A stretch of DNA of 64,000 bases from Thalassobaculum_A sp040219215 (GTDB taxonomy: Bacteria; Pseudomonadota; Alphaproteobacteria; Thalassobaculales; Thalassobaculaceae): positions 259,930 through 323,929 of the forward strand of contig NZ_JAVJSX010000022.1 in assembly GCF_040219215.1 (NCBI RefSeq). The letters are read 5' to 3'. The notes below the pieces were generated by a model. It did no database searches. It was given only the letters and a program-made list of their open reading frames with translations, and was not told the DNA's origin. Positions 9,601 to 17,480 of this stretch are shown here, piece by piece. Made by a program: the position numbers and the translations under genes. Every line of letters begins with the position of its first letter. Positions within the stretch are counted from its first letter, which is position 1.

Positions 9601-9876
9601 GAAGTACTGCTCCGCACGAACCGAAAGGATCAGGCGGGACCGTTCTATCAACGAGCGTATGATCAGCTCACCGCAACTGAAAATCGGGACTTCTATCTGG
9701 ATGTATCGCGCGCCAACATCCTGCGACGTCTCGGCAGACGCGATGAGGCGGCACGTCTGATGGCGGAGCTGCTGGAGAATCGGCCGGACGACCGGGCGCT
9801 GCGCGCGGACTTCGCCGATCTGCTGATCGAGATGGGGAATTTTGAAAGAGCACGGTATGTGTTGCGGCTTCGCTGA
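6631..9876 (+). CDS. pelB1: PelB scaffold half: membrane-anchored TPR protein
   Basis: 1081 residues. An N-terminal uncleaved hydrophobic helix (residues 4-25) anchors the protein in the inner membrane. The rest is helical TPR-like repeats, for example YLRDQKYEESLALFERQVAE and repeated leucine/alanine pairs spaced about 34 residues, ending in ALRADFADLLIEMGNFERA. In Pseudomonas PelB (about 1193 residues) the same N-terminal TPR region recruits PelA in the periplasm and is fused to a 16-strand barrel; here the barrel is in the next gene. It starts at the ATG overlapping the previous stop and ends 20 bases inside the next gene, so it is tightly coupled. Identity rests on operon position plus architecture; TPR sequence alone is weak evidence. 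Confidence 0.82.
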   Translation: MRGFAVILVVVVLGAAALSIMILPSQQELGTMYLRDQKYEESLALFERQVAEGDLSSQTVSALLAIYLQYGDVERAIELTRKFGRTIGERPDILARLADLYAADRRTGLYRQTMEKLVAIQPTKERLEQLADAHYHAADPYSRARTLKRLISLDLASPERILEYADLAVSLAQLDEALEAYLRAAQSFPAALDWSYRLQIVELLLNAGRLAEAAALTTQWLDGSEPLLFQISFAQLWVDAGQPARAIRILNGRPTLQQATEPWRAIYVLALRRSGREQDAYSLLRRWLGQGLITPSLSADLIDLAVANRDIDTAVAVLDHLNATELPTGSVLLLVSSLHQAGRDAEVDRLVEQLGPERMAQVPVLAAEVALARGDTEAANRWADAAIADTATSVGDQLALANVLVKIGREPEALDMLRVIATDPEAPTEALTLLGELYGRGPDPEAGYWEINALLAQHYTLQLRAVWAELALATGRVEEVQEWVARTSGIEPRTLESLFFMAERRESWGVAITTARRLVQQRPTDLARERLANALFRGGQAAEALSIVEAIPDRSDSGDSLYIEILQSLGLTDRLAAIWEQQIGRPDLTPARRRELVYNLLEAGAEAAAWPHILALANAEGGAWWFALADAAVTLGRGNEAADAIADAISRFPADNEQVPSLVAALESAEPSRSPDVLRVLADRAPALWADTYAYTLRNRGRIEELNQWLAANLATATDPAEALVLAQRLAETAPPLDTARAIRSRAELGRQWAELYVELLRKGGRAKEATSFLIALAERGRLDPTWQREIAFQMLEAGDRAVAERLFRATAANESPDGPSVQQLFYIWGPRPEPSALDWIEGRASAAKGADRLAWLERLLAVRAGERVLKALGDVSTVSSPAEVELLVKAQAQGQNPQKLRDTVSVAIDRIKDVDALERLARTAETTRDRPLIISAWKAVRSVAPSHSTANRELGLIAYDESRLIDAERYLGAFLANGPGDFEANYFYGEVLLRTNRKDQAGPFYQRAYDQLTATENRDFYLDVSRANILRRLGRRDEAARLMAELLENRPDDRALRADFADLLIEMGNFERARYVLRLR

Positions 9877-11434
9877 ACGGACCCGCCGCATCGCAGCGAT
9901 CGTGCTGTCGGCGGCCTGTCTTCTGGCGAGCTCGGGCAGTGCCGGGTATGCCCAGGCGCCGCTCGCGGTTGTCGAAACGACAACGCCGGACGGCGAACTG
10001 GCGGTTACCGTTTCCGCGACCGAGATCCGTCGCATCCTGGCGCACGGCCCTGAGGTGCTGGTCATATTCGCCCGACCGATTGCGCCCGGCGACATAGAAG
10101 CTTTCGCGGCACGGCGTACAGAATGGCTGGAGACCGTCGAGTACGGCTATGACAGCGTGCTTCTTCGCTTCCTTCCGGAAATGACGGTTACCGCCGCCGT
10201 CGTTGACAATGCCGTTGAAATCCGCGCTACGCGACCAGGCACCGTCCTGGTCGCCGACACCGCGGGCGCGCCCGGAGCGGTCGACCCCAACGAGGTCCGG
10301 CTTGAGTACTACAGGGCCTTGACGCTCATTGAGACGGGCGCCGTGCGCCAGGGGCGGGCGATCCTGGTCGAGCTGAACCAGATCGATCCCCGCAACATCG
10401 AGGTGATCCTGTTGCTCGCCCAGGCCGAGGAGCGATTGGGCCGTCGGGCACAGTCGATCGCCCTGCTCGACCGGGCGCTCGACCTAGATCCGAAACTCCC
10501 GCAGGTCGCCAAGGACAAGTCGCGCCTGCACCGCGAAGTCGCGGACCATGTGGGCCTTTCGACGCGTTTCCAGGATGTCCAGGACGCCGACACCCAGCGC
10601 ATTACGGTTCTGGACGGGCGTCTGGACGGTTCCGTGGGCCTCGCCTTCGAGTTCCGCCTGGAGGACCGGCGCCTCACGGTCGATCAGGCCCGGCGATCCG
10701 ACGGCCGAACGGCCGACTTTGACGGTGACCGCCAGTACGGGACCTTCCGGCTGGTGCATTGGCCTGACGACGGGCCGGCCGTCGGGGCGTCCCTGTTCAC
10801 CTCCCGGGACTCCGCAGGCGTCGGCATCGACCTCTCCGGCGACGCCGGAGCAACCGAGTGGCGCCTGGAAGCGGCGATCCAGGAACCCGAGAAGGACTAT
10901 ATCGAGGGTCTGATCGACGGTGCGGCGCGCGACCACATCGGCGGCACGATCACCCACGTTCCGACCGATACCCTGAGCCTGAGCGGGGGTATGGCGCTCA
11001 ACCGGTACACACAGGACGATCACCACGCCGGAAGCAGCGTCGAGTTCACCGGCGAGGCCCGCATGGTGGTATACGCGAAGTGGCCCTTCATATCCATCGG
11101 CTACCGGTTGGACGCCGAATACTTCACGAACAGCGACAAGGCCGTTGCCGCCGACGGCACGGAATTCGAGCGGTTGCCGCTCAGCAGCCGCGAGGCACAC
11201 ACCCTCGATACCGGGGTCGAAGCGAAGCTGACCGACTATCTGCGCGGGCGGGCGGCAGGCGGCTACACCTATGACAGGCTGAACGGGCATGGCCCGTCGG
11301 CGGACATCGAACTGGTCTACGAGCCGTTGCCCGATCTGGAGGTTGCCGCCGGCGCCGGCACCAGCCTTGCGGTCTCGCGCGGCTCGCAAAGTCAGCTAGT
11401 CTACGGGAGTCTGAGCGTTCGGACCCGGTTTTAA
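9857..11434 (+). CDS. pelB2: PelB export half: outer-membrane beta-barrel with TPR
   Basis: 525 residues from the ATG at 9857, chosen because GAAAGAG lies six bases upstream; a TTG at 9842 is the alternative. A signal peptide (hydrophobic run then YAQA) is followed by about 100 beta-rich residues and two TPR-like repeats (EYYRALTLIETGAVRQGRAI and LLLAQAEERLGRRAQSIALL). The rest is alternating hydrophobic strands ending in arginine-phenylalanine, the terminal aromatic of outer-membrane barrels recognised by BamA. It is the probable pore for Pel export. Its start overlaps the end of the TPR gene by 20 bases. A second signal peptide in the middle of the PelB region shows the split is functional. 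Confidence 0.85.
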   Translation: MCCGFAERTRRIAAIVLSAACLLASSGSAGYAQAPLAVVETTTPDGELAVTVSATEIRRILAHGPEVLVIFARPIAPGDIEAFAARRTEWLETVEYGYDSVLLRFLPEMTVTAAVVDNAVEIRATRPGTVLVADTAGAPGAVDPNEVRLEYYRALTLIETGAVRQGRAILVELNQIDPRNIEVILLLAQAEERLGRRAQSIALLDRALDLDPKLPQVAKDKSRLHREVADHVGLSTRFQDVQDADTQRITVLDGRLDGSVGLAFEFRLEDRRLTVDQARRSDGRTADFDGDRQYGTFRLVHWPDDGPAVGASLFTSRDSAGVGIDLSGDAGATEWRLEAAIQEPEKDYIEGLIDGAARDHIGGTITHVPTDTLSLSGGMALNRYTQDDHHAGSSVEFTGEARMVVYAKWPFISIGYRLDAEYFTNSDKAVAADGTEFERLPLSSREAHTLDTGVEAKLTDYLRGRAAGGYTYDRLNGHGPSADIELVYEPLPDLEVAAGAGTSLAVSRGSQSQLVYGSLSVRTRF

Positions 11435-11453
11435 GCCAGAAGGAGTGCATGTG

Positions 11454-12041
11454 ATGCGTCTTGGTCATCGAGGAAAGCCGGTCTTCCGTGCCGCCGCAGT
11501 CGTCCTGCTGACCGCGTTGCTGACCGCCTGCGCAGGCTCCGCGCGCGAGGGACGCGATTTCGTCGATCCGGCCGTCGGCGCCGCCGCGTCGGCCAGAGTG
11601 GCTGTCGTCCCGTTCGAGAACCTGACCAATCATCCGAACGCCGGACTGATCATCGCGCAGATCATCTCGACGGAGTTCTATGAACGTGGACTGTTCCAGC
11701 TTCAGGAAGAGACCAAGACCCGCAAGCTCCTGGCCGAACTGAAGATCGATCCATCACATCTGACCGATGTCGCGGCCGCCCAACAGGCGGCATCGCTGCT
11801 CGAGGTTGACGCGCTGGTGATCGGAAGCGTTTCCGAGTTCGGCTACCAGCATGGCCTGCGTGAGGAACCGGTCGTCGGGCTGAACGCGCGGCTGGTCGAT
11901 GGCAAGACCGGCAAGGTGCTGTGGGCGTCCAGCCATTCGGCCGCAGGCGGCGGCTATCTTGATCGCAGCAGCCTGAACGCGACGGCCCAGTCGGTGGTGT
12001 CCGCGATGGTGTCGCCCCTGGCAGCCGCAGCCGGCAAATGA
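11454..12041 (+). CDS. pelC: PelC outer-membrane lipoprotein
   Basis: 195 residues from the ATG at 11454, with AAGGAG eight bases upstream; a GTG three bases earlier is possible. The N-terminus is a lipoprotein signal with lipobox LTAC, acylated cysteine C26, and no aspartate at +2, consistent with outer-membrane sorting. The body has the compact fold of CsgG/PelC-like proteins (VAVVPFENLTNHPNAG at the start, GLNARLVDGKTGKVLWAS near the end). Pseudomonas PelC (172 residues) forms a dodecameric ring under the PelB barrel and funnels the polymer outward. It lies 19 bases after the barrel gene and 4 bases before pelD. Confidence 0.88.
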   Translation: MRLGHRGKPVFRAAAVVLLTALLTACAGSAREGRDFVDPAVGAAASARVAVVPFENLTNHPNAGLIIAQIISTEFYERGLFQLQEETKTRKLLAELKIDPSHLTDVAAAQQAASLLEVDALVIGSVSEFGYQHGLREEPVVGLNARLVDGKTGKVLWASSHSAAGGGYLDRSSLNATAQSVVSAMVSPLAAAAGK

Positions 12042-12045
12042 CCTG

Positions 12046-13464
12046 ATGGCGTCGACCGACTCCAAGAGCACCGACACCGCTACACCGCTCCCGGGCCAGG
12101 AGACCGGTGCGCGATGGCTATGGGGCCTTCGGGTCTCGGCGCTGATCGAGATCGGGTTGTTCTTCGCGGCGGCCATCGCCATTGACCTGCTGTTCTTCGG
12201 CGGCCACCGGTTCACCGAGGTCCGGCCGCACCCGTTCTGGTTCATCGTTGTGCTCGTCTCGGTGCAGTACGGCGCCAACGAGGGACTGTTGGCCGCGATC
12301 GCCGCGTCGGTGGTCCTGCTCTTCGACAACCTGCCACCGCAAAGTTTCGGCCAGGATGTCTACGATTACTGGATCGGCGTCGGGTTGCGACCGGCCCTCT
12401 GGGTCGGCATCGCCCAGGCGCTGGGACAGTTGCGCGGCCGCCAGATCCGGGAGCGCGACATCCTCCGTGCCCGGCTCCACAACGTTCAGAAGCAGGCCGA
12501 GGTCATTACTGCCAGCTTCGACGAACTCAAGAGGGCCAAGGCGGCGCTCGAAGCCCGGATCGCCCGCCAGTTCCGCACCGTCATCACGACCTACCGTGCT
12601 GCGCAGGCGATGGATGCGGTCGACGAAGGGCGATTGGCGTCCGGTATCGACGACCTGATCCTTGCCATCTTGTCGCCGCGCAAGTTCTCGCTGTGGACCC
12701 TGACACCGTCGGGTTTCGTCCTGACACGTGCGCATGGCTGGGCGGACGACGAGCAACGCGCCAAAACCCTGTCGCTGGACCACACCCTGGTGCGGCATAT
12801 CCTGGGCCGGGGGTCGACGTTGAACGTCGCGCGCCGGGATGATGAACGGGTGTTGCAGGGCGAAGGCCTCCTGGCCGGCGCCCTTACCGATGTCGACACC
12901 GGCGAAGTCGTCGGAATGCTCAAGATCGAGGACACGGCGTTCGTCGACTTCAACCTCTACACACTGGAGAACTTCGGCGTGGTGTGTTCGTGGGTCGGCA
13001 CCGCGCTGATCCGCTCCCGGCGCTGGCGTGAGTTGCAACGCGACCGGGTATCCGGCGGCAACGCCTTCCTGATGTCGGAAGAAGTGCTCGACCGGATGAT
13101 CGGTCTGCTGTCCACCTTGGGCAAACGACAGGGCTTCACCTCCTCGGTCATGGTCATCGATACCATCGCGGCCGAGGTCAGCGATGCGCCCGAGGTTCGC
13201 ACCGCCGTGGCGCTCGCCGTCGGTGAGGCAATCCGCGCCTCCTTCCGGTCGTCCGACCTTGCCTTTGAAAGCCAGAGACACGACGGGCGGTTCGTCATGC
13301 TGCTGCCGGCAACCGCCGTCGAGCAGGCGAAGGCGATCATCGACAAGGTCGAGCGCGCCATCCGGCAGCGTTTGCCAAAGGGGCAATCCGAGCGGAAGCT
13401 TTCGATCAAGGCCATCGATATCACCGAGATGGCCAAGCCGACCGCGGAGAGCCGCAGTGGCTGA
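12046..13464 (+). CDS. pelD: PelD, inner-membrane c-di-GMP receptor
   Basis: 472 residues (Pseudomonas PelD 455). Four hydrophobic segments (about residues 28-125) are followed by a short coiled coil (about 140-175), a GAF domain (about 180-325) and a degenerate GGDEF domain (about 335-460) that has no GGDEF signature. The inhibitory-site motif is present as RSSD at residues 401-404; R437 is the likely counterpart of R402 in Pseudomonas PelD. c-di-GMP binding here is known to switch on Pel synthesis post-translationally. PelD forms the membrane complex with PelE, PelF and PelG. It overlaps pelE by 8 bases. Confidence 0.93.
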   Translation: MASTDSKSTDTATPLPGQETGARWLWGLRVSALIEIGLFFAAAIAIDLLFFGGHRFTEVRPHPFWFIVVLVSVQYGANEGLLAAIAASVVLLFDNLPPQSFGQDVYDYWIGVGLRPALWVGIAQALGQLRGRQIRERDILRARLHNVQKQAEVITASFDELKRAKAALEARIARQFRTVITTYRAAQAMDAVDEGRLASGIDDLILAILSPRKFSLWTLTPSGFVLTRAHGWADDEQRAKTLSLDHTLVRHILGRGSTLNVARRDDERVLQGEGLLAGALTDVDTGEVVGMLKIEDTAFVDFNLYTLENFGVVCSWVGTALIRSRRWRELQRDRVSGGNAFLMSEEVLDRMIGLLSTLGKRQGFTSSVMVIDTIAAEVSDAPEVRTAVALAVGEAIRASFRSSDLAFESQRHDGRFVMLLPATAVEQAKAIIDKVERAIRQRLPKGQSERKLSIKAIDITEMAKPTAESRSG

Positions 13465-14566
13465 TCAGGCGACCGGCCCGGTCGAGGAAGCGCCCAGGAT
13501 CGTTCCGGCGCTGCTGGTATCGATCATCATGTTCGCGGCCGAGGCTGCGTTGGCGGCGATCCTGGTCAAGGGCTCGTTGCCGGTCCAGGTCATTCTCGCG
13601 GCACATGTCGTGTTCGTCCTGCTTCTCGTTGCCTGGACGTGGATTGCAATCGTCCGCGACCGGGACGCGCGCCTGTACGCATGGCTCACCTGGATGACCC
13701 TGGTAGCCGGACCGCTGGGCCCGCTGTCGGCAATCGTCCTGGCGGTTCTGACATACTGGTTCGGCCGGTCGGCGCGGCCGTTCGACGAGTGGTACGCCAG
13801 CCTGTTCCCCGACGAGGACCAGGATGCCAGCGACCGCCTTTACGAACGGATCGTCAGCGGCCGGGAGGAGGCCGTGTCGGACGCTTCCTCGCTGTCGTCG
13901 TTGACCGACGTCCTGCTGACCGGCACTACCAGCGCCAAGCAATCGGTGGTGGCCCTGTTGGCGCGGCGCTTCCGGAGCGACTTCGCGCCGGCCTTGGCGA
14001 TGGCGCTGTCCGATCCGGAGCCGTCGGTCCGCGTGCAGGCGGCGACCGCCGCGGTCACGATCGAGGAGCGCTATCACAACAAGCGCGTCGAGTTGGAAGA
14101 AGCGACCAACGCCAACCCGAAGGACGCCGAGGGGTGGCTGACCCTTGCCCGCCATCTCGACGAGTATGCCTACGCCGGCGTGCTGGATGCCGATCGCCAG
14201 AACCAGACGATGCAAGAAGCACTGGCCGCTTACAATCGCGCCGACCGACAAGGCGCCGGCGACCCGATGGTAAACCGCCTGACTTGCGGACGGTTGCTGC
14301 TCAGGCTGAATGAGCTCGAGGAGGCCGAAGCGCTGTTGGCCGGCCTCGTGGACACCGCTCCCGATCCGCGCGTCTCGATGTGGCACGCCGAGTGCCTGTT
14401 CCGTCTGCGCCGATTCGACGATCTGCGAAAGCGCCTGGACGATCCGAGGCTTGCCGAACTGTCCATTGACCCCAAGCACGTTGAGCTCGGGCCGGTAATC
14501 AACCTCTGGCAGATCGCCGAGCTTCTCGGCGGGGATCTCGGCCTGGAAATGGCACCGGCACCATGA
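13457..14566 (+). CDS. pelE: PelE, inner-membrane TPR component of the Pel synthase
   Basis: 369 residues from a GTG at 13457 that overlaps the pelD stop; a longer open frame upstream lies inside pelD and is ignored. Hydrophobic segments at about residues 16-37, 43-62 and 78-98 precede a cytoplasmic part with HEAT-like (SDPEPSVRVQAATAAV) and TPR-like repeats (WLTLARHLDEY, RLLLRLNELEEAEALLAGL). Pseudomonas PelE (329 residues) has the same membrane-plus-repeat plan and bridges PelD, PelF and PelG. Assignment rests on architecture and its position between pelD and pelF. It is coupled to pelF through ATGA at 14563. Confidence 0.85.
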   Translation: MADQATGPVEEAPRIVPALLVSIIMFAAEAALAAILVKGSLPVQVILAAHVVFVLLLVAWTWIAIVRDRDARLYAWLTWMTLVAGPLGPLSAIVLAVLTYWFGRSARPFDEWYASLFPDEDQDASDRLYERIVSGREEAVSDASSLSSLTDVLLTGTTSAKQSVVALLARRFRSDFAPALAMALSDPEPSVRVQAATAAVTIEERYHNKRVELEEATNANPKDAEGWLTLARHLDEYAYAGVLDADRQNQTMQEALAAYNRADRQGAGDPMVNRLTCGRLLLRLNELEEAEALLAGLVDTAPDPRVSMWHAECLFRLRRFDDLRKRLDDPRLAELSIDPKHVELGPVINLWQIAELLGGDLGLEMAPAP

Positions 14567-16083
14567 TGGAGCCGCGCAACGGGCCAGCCGACGTGTGCCT
14601 GATTCTGGAAGGCTCGTACCCCTACGTCGCCGGGGGCGTGTCGAGTTGGATGCACGATCTGATCAAATCCCAGCCGCATCTTCGTTTCACGATCGTTGCC
14701 CTGGTGGCCACCACGACGCCGAAGGAGCTTCGCTACGAGTTACCGCCGAACGTCGACGAGATACTTCGGGTGCCGCTTGCCGGGCCGCCTCGCGGCGGTG
14801 CCACCTTCAACGTTCGTTGGCTGACCCGCCAGATCACGCCGCTGCTCGTCGCGATCGAGCAGGATGGCGGTCTGCCCGCATTCGTCGGCGTAGTAGAGAG
14901 CCTGGCCCGTTCACGGCGACGACTGGGCAGCGCCAGTCTGATGAACTCTCCGGCGGCCTGGGAGATGATCACCGCGATGTACGAGGTGGCCGCTCCCGAA
15001 AGCTCGTTCCTTGAGTACTTCTGGACCTGGCGGGCGCTTCACGGCGGATTGTTCGCGACCCTGCTGTTTCCGCTGCCGCGGGCACGCATGTACCACACTA
15101 TTTCGACCGGCTACGCCGGTCTGGTCGCCGCCCGTGCGGCCGTTGAGACCGGTCGTCCGGCGGTTCTGACCGAGCACGGCATCTACACCAACGAGCGCCG
15201 GATCGAGATCACGATGGCGGAGTGGCTGTACGACGCCGCCGAAGATTGGCTGGCCCTCGAGACGCCGCGCTGGGACCTTCGACAGCTGTGGATGCATACC
15301 TTTCAGAGCTACGCCCGGATCTGCTACGAGGCGTGCACCGAGATCACGACGCTGTACATGGGCAACCAGCGCATGCAGCTCGCCGACGGGGCTGCGCCGG
15401 AACGCCTGCGCATCATTCCCAACGGCATCGACGTGGCGATGTACAGCAAGATCGAACGCTCTACCGAGCCGAGGCGGCCCTGCGTCGCCCTGATCGGCCG
15501 GGTCGTGCCGATCAAGGACATCAAAACCTTCATCCGCGCCGCCGACGCGCTGCGACGGACCGTGCCAGATGTCGAGGCCTGGGTCCTCGGGCCGGACGAC
15601 GAGGATGCCGAATACGCCGAGGAATGCCGCAACCTGGTCAGCTACCTGAAGCTTGAGGACACCGTGAAGTTCCTCGGCCGAGTCAAGATCTCCGAGTATC
15701 TTGGCCGCATCGACGTGCTGGCCCTGACGTCGATCAGCGAGGCCCAGCCGTTGGTGATCCTGGAAGCCGGCGCAGCGGGTGTTCCGTCGGTCGCGACCGA
15801 TGTCGGGGCCTGCCGCGAAATGATCGAAGGCCCGGAAAGCGAAGTCCCGCCGCTGGGGCATGGCGGCGCGGTAGTCGGGCTGTCGTCGCCGGTCGCAACA
15901 GCGGAAGCCCTATCGAGGCTGCTGACCGATCGTTCCTGGTGGGAGCGGTGCAGTGCCGCCATCCGCCAGCGCGTCGACCAGTCGTACAACAAGGCCGTGA
16001 TCGACCGGATCTACGGCGATATGTACACCCGATCCATTGCCGCGCCGGACCGGACCCCTGCACAGTTCGCGAAGGTCGGGTGA
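14563..16083 (+). CDS. pelF: PelF, GT4 glycosyltransferase polymerising Pel
   Basis: 506 residues, the length of Pseudomonas PelF. The start DVCLILEGSYPYVAGGVSSW is the hallmark of the PelF branch of GT4 enzymes. The C-terminal GT-B domain holds IGRVVPIKDIKTFIRA (nucleotide-sugar binding loop) and the EX7E motif at E393/E401 in SEAQPLVILE. It is a soluble cytoplasmic enzyme thought to use UDP-GalNAc/UDP-GlcNAc and held at the membrane by PelD/E/G. The ATG overlaps the pelE stop and its own stop overlaps pelG (TGATG). This is among the most secure assignments in the window. Confidence 0.95.
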   Translation: MMEPRNGPADVCLILEGSYPYVAGGVSSWMHDLIKSQPHLRFTIVALVATTTPKELRYELPPNVDEILRVPLAGPPRGGATFNVRWLTRQITPLLVAIEQDGGLPAFVGVVESLARSRRRLGSASLMNSPAAWEMITAMYEVAAPESSFLEYFWTWRALHGGLFATLLFPLPRARMYHTISTGYAGLVAARAAVETGRPAVLTEHGIYTNERRIEITMAEWLYDAAEDWLALETPRWDLRQLWMHTFQSYARICYEACTEITTLYMGNQRMQLADGAAPERLRIIPNGIDVAMYSKIERSTEPRRPCVALIGRVVPIKDIKTFIRAADALRRTVPDVEAWVLGPDDEDAEYAEECRNLVSYLKLEDTVKFLGRVKISEYLGRIDVLALTSISEAQPLVILEAGAAGVPSVATDVGACREMIEGPESEVPPLGHGGAVVGLSSPVATAEALSRLLTDRSWWERCSAAIRQRVDQSYNKAVIDRIYGDMYTRSIAAPDRTPAQFAKVG

Positions 16084-17468
16084 TGGCTGGCATCGGCTTC
16101 ACGCTCCGCCGCCTGACGCAGCGCGACGACCTGATGGGGATCGTCAGCGGCTACGGCCACTCACTGTTCATCTCCGCCGGTCCCTGGCTGCTGACGGTCG
16201 GGGCGCTGGTCGGCATCAATTCGGTCCTCGGCCAAACGCTCGACCAGAACGCGCATCGCCTGTTCGGGTCGATCCTGATCTACAACTTCTCGGTGTCGCT
16301 GGTGGTCACCGGACCGGTTGTCCTGGTGTCGACGCGGTATCTCGCCGACCGGGTGTTCGAAAAGCGGTTGGAGACCGCAACCGGCCTGCTCATGACGTCG
16401 ATGGTCCTGGGAACCATGCCGGGGTTGGTCATCGCCATCCCATTCTACGTGATCGCCTGCGACCTGCCGATCGCGACCGTCGCAATCGCGCTCTCGCACT
16501 ACGCGGTAATTTCCGGGGTATGGATCGCGGCGTTGTTTCTGTCCGCGCTCAAGGCCTATGTCCGGGTGACCATCTCGTTCGGCATCGGCATGGCAACCGC
16601 GTTCGGCGCCGCGTCGTGGCTCGGAGCGCGCTATGGCGTCGACGGCGCGCTGGGCGGGTTCACCATTGGCCTGACGGTCACGCTGATCGTCATTCTGGCC
16701 ACGGTTCTGTCTGAGTATAGGTTCAGACTCCAGCAACCGTTCGCGGTCCTGCCGTATGTCGGACGGTACTGGGACATGGCGCTCGGCGGACTGGTCTACA
16801 ATCTCGCCGTCTGGGTCGACAAATGGATCATCTGGTCCGGCCCCGGCCACGTCACGATTGCCGGAGCCCTGACAACCAGCCCGATCTATGACGGAGCGAT
16901 GTTCCTGGCCTACTTGACCATCATCCCGGCGCTGGCGGTGTTCACGGTAACCGTGGAGACCGACTTCTTCGAAGACTACCAGCGATTCTACCGCGATCTC
17001 GGCCAGCACGGCACCTTGAACCAGATCAAGGACAACCAGAAGCGCCTGATAACCGCCATCGTGAACGGGCTTCGCACGGTGCTTGTCCTGCAAACCGTGA
17101 TCGCCGTGCTGGCAATCTTCTTTGCGCCCGAGATCATCCGGGCGACCAGCGGATCCTCCCAGCAGATCGCCGTGTTCCGGTTCGGCGTGCTGGGCGCGCT
17201 GTTCCACGTGCTCATGATGTTCTGCGTCATCCTGCTGCAGTACTTCGATGCCCGGCGCCCAGCGTTGTTCGTTCAAATGACGTTCCTGGCCACCAGCGCC
17301 GTCGCCACCTGGCTGTCCATCGACCTCGGATTCGCCTATCTCGGCTACGGTTATTTCGTTGCCGCCCTGATCACCTTCATCGTGTCCATCGCACTGGTGT
17401 TCGCGGTCATTGCGCGCCTGCCCTATCTCGCGTTCGTGAGAAACAACCCGTCAGTCTACAACGCGTAG
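16083..17468 (+). CDS. pelG: PelG, Wzx/MATE-like inner-membrane Pel transporter
   Basis: 461 residues from the ATG overlapping the pelF stop (Pseudomonas PelG 456). The N-terminus MAGIGFTLRRLTQRDD is the conserved cytoplasmic leader of PelG. About twelve hydrophobic helices follow, with the signature segment PYVGRYWDMALGGLVYNLAV and WVDKWIIWSGPG around residues 230-260. It belongs to the MVF/MOP flippase superfamily and is thought to form the inner-membrane passage coupled to PelF synthesis. It ends the core pel genes; glmS follows after 12 bases and is very likely in the same transcript. Confidence 0.95.
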   Translation: MAGIGFTLRRLTQRDDLMGIVSGYGHSLFISAGPWLLTVGALVGINSVLGQTLDQNAHRLFGSILIYNFSVSLVVTGPVVLVSTRYLADRVFEKRLETATGLLMTSMVLGTMPGLVIAIPFYVIACDLPIATVAIALSHYAVISGVWIAALFLSALKAYVRVTISFGIGMATAFGAASWLGARYGVDGALGGFTIGLTVTLIVILATVLSEYRFRLQQPFAVLPYVGRYWDMALGGLVYNLAVWVDKWIIWSGPGHVTIAGALTTSPIYDGAMFLAYLTIIPALAVFTVTVETDFFEDYQRFYRDLGQHGTLNQIKDNQKRLITAIVNGLRTVLVLQTVIAVLAIFFAPEIIRATSGSSQQIAVFRFGVLGALFHVLMMFCVILLQYFDARRPALFVQMTFLATSAVATWLSIDLGFAYLGYGYFVAALITFIVSIALVFAVIARLPYLAFVRNNPSVYNA

Positions 17469-17480
17469 CGGAGACACTGG

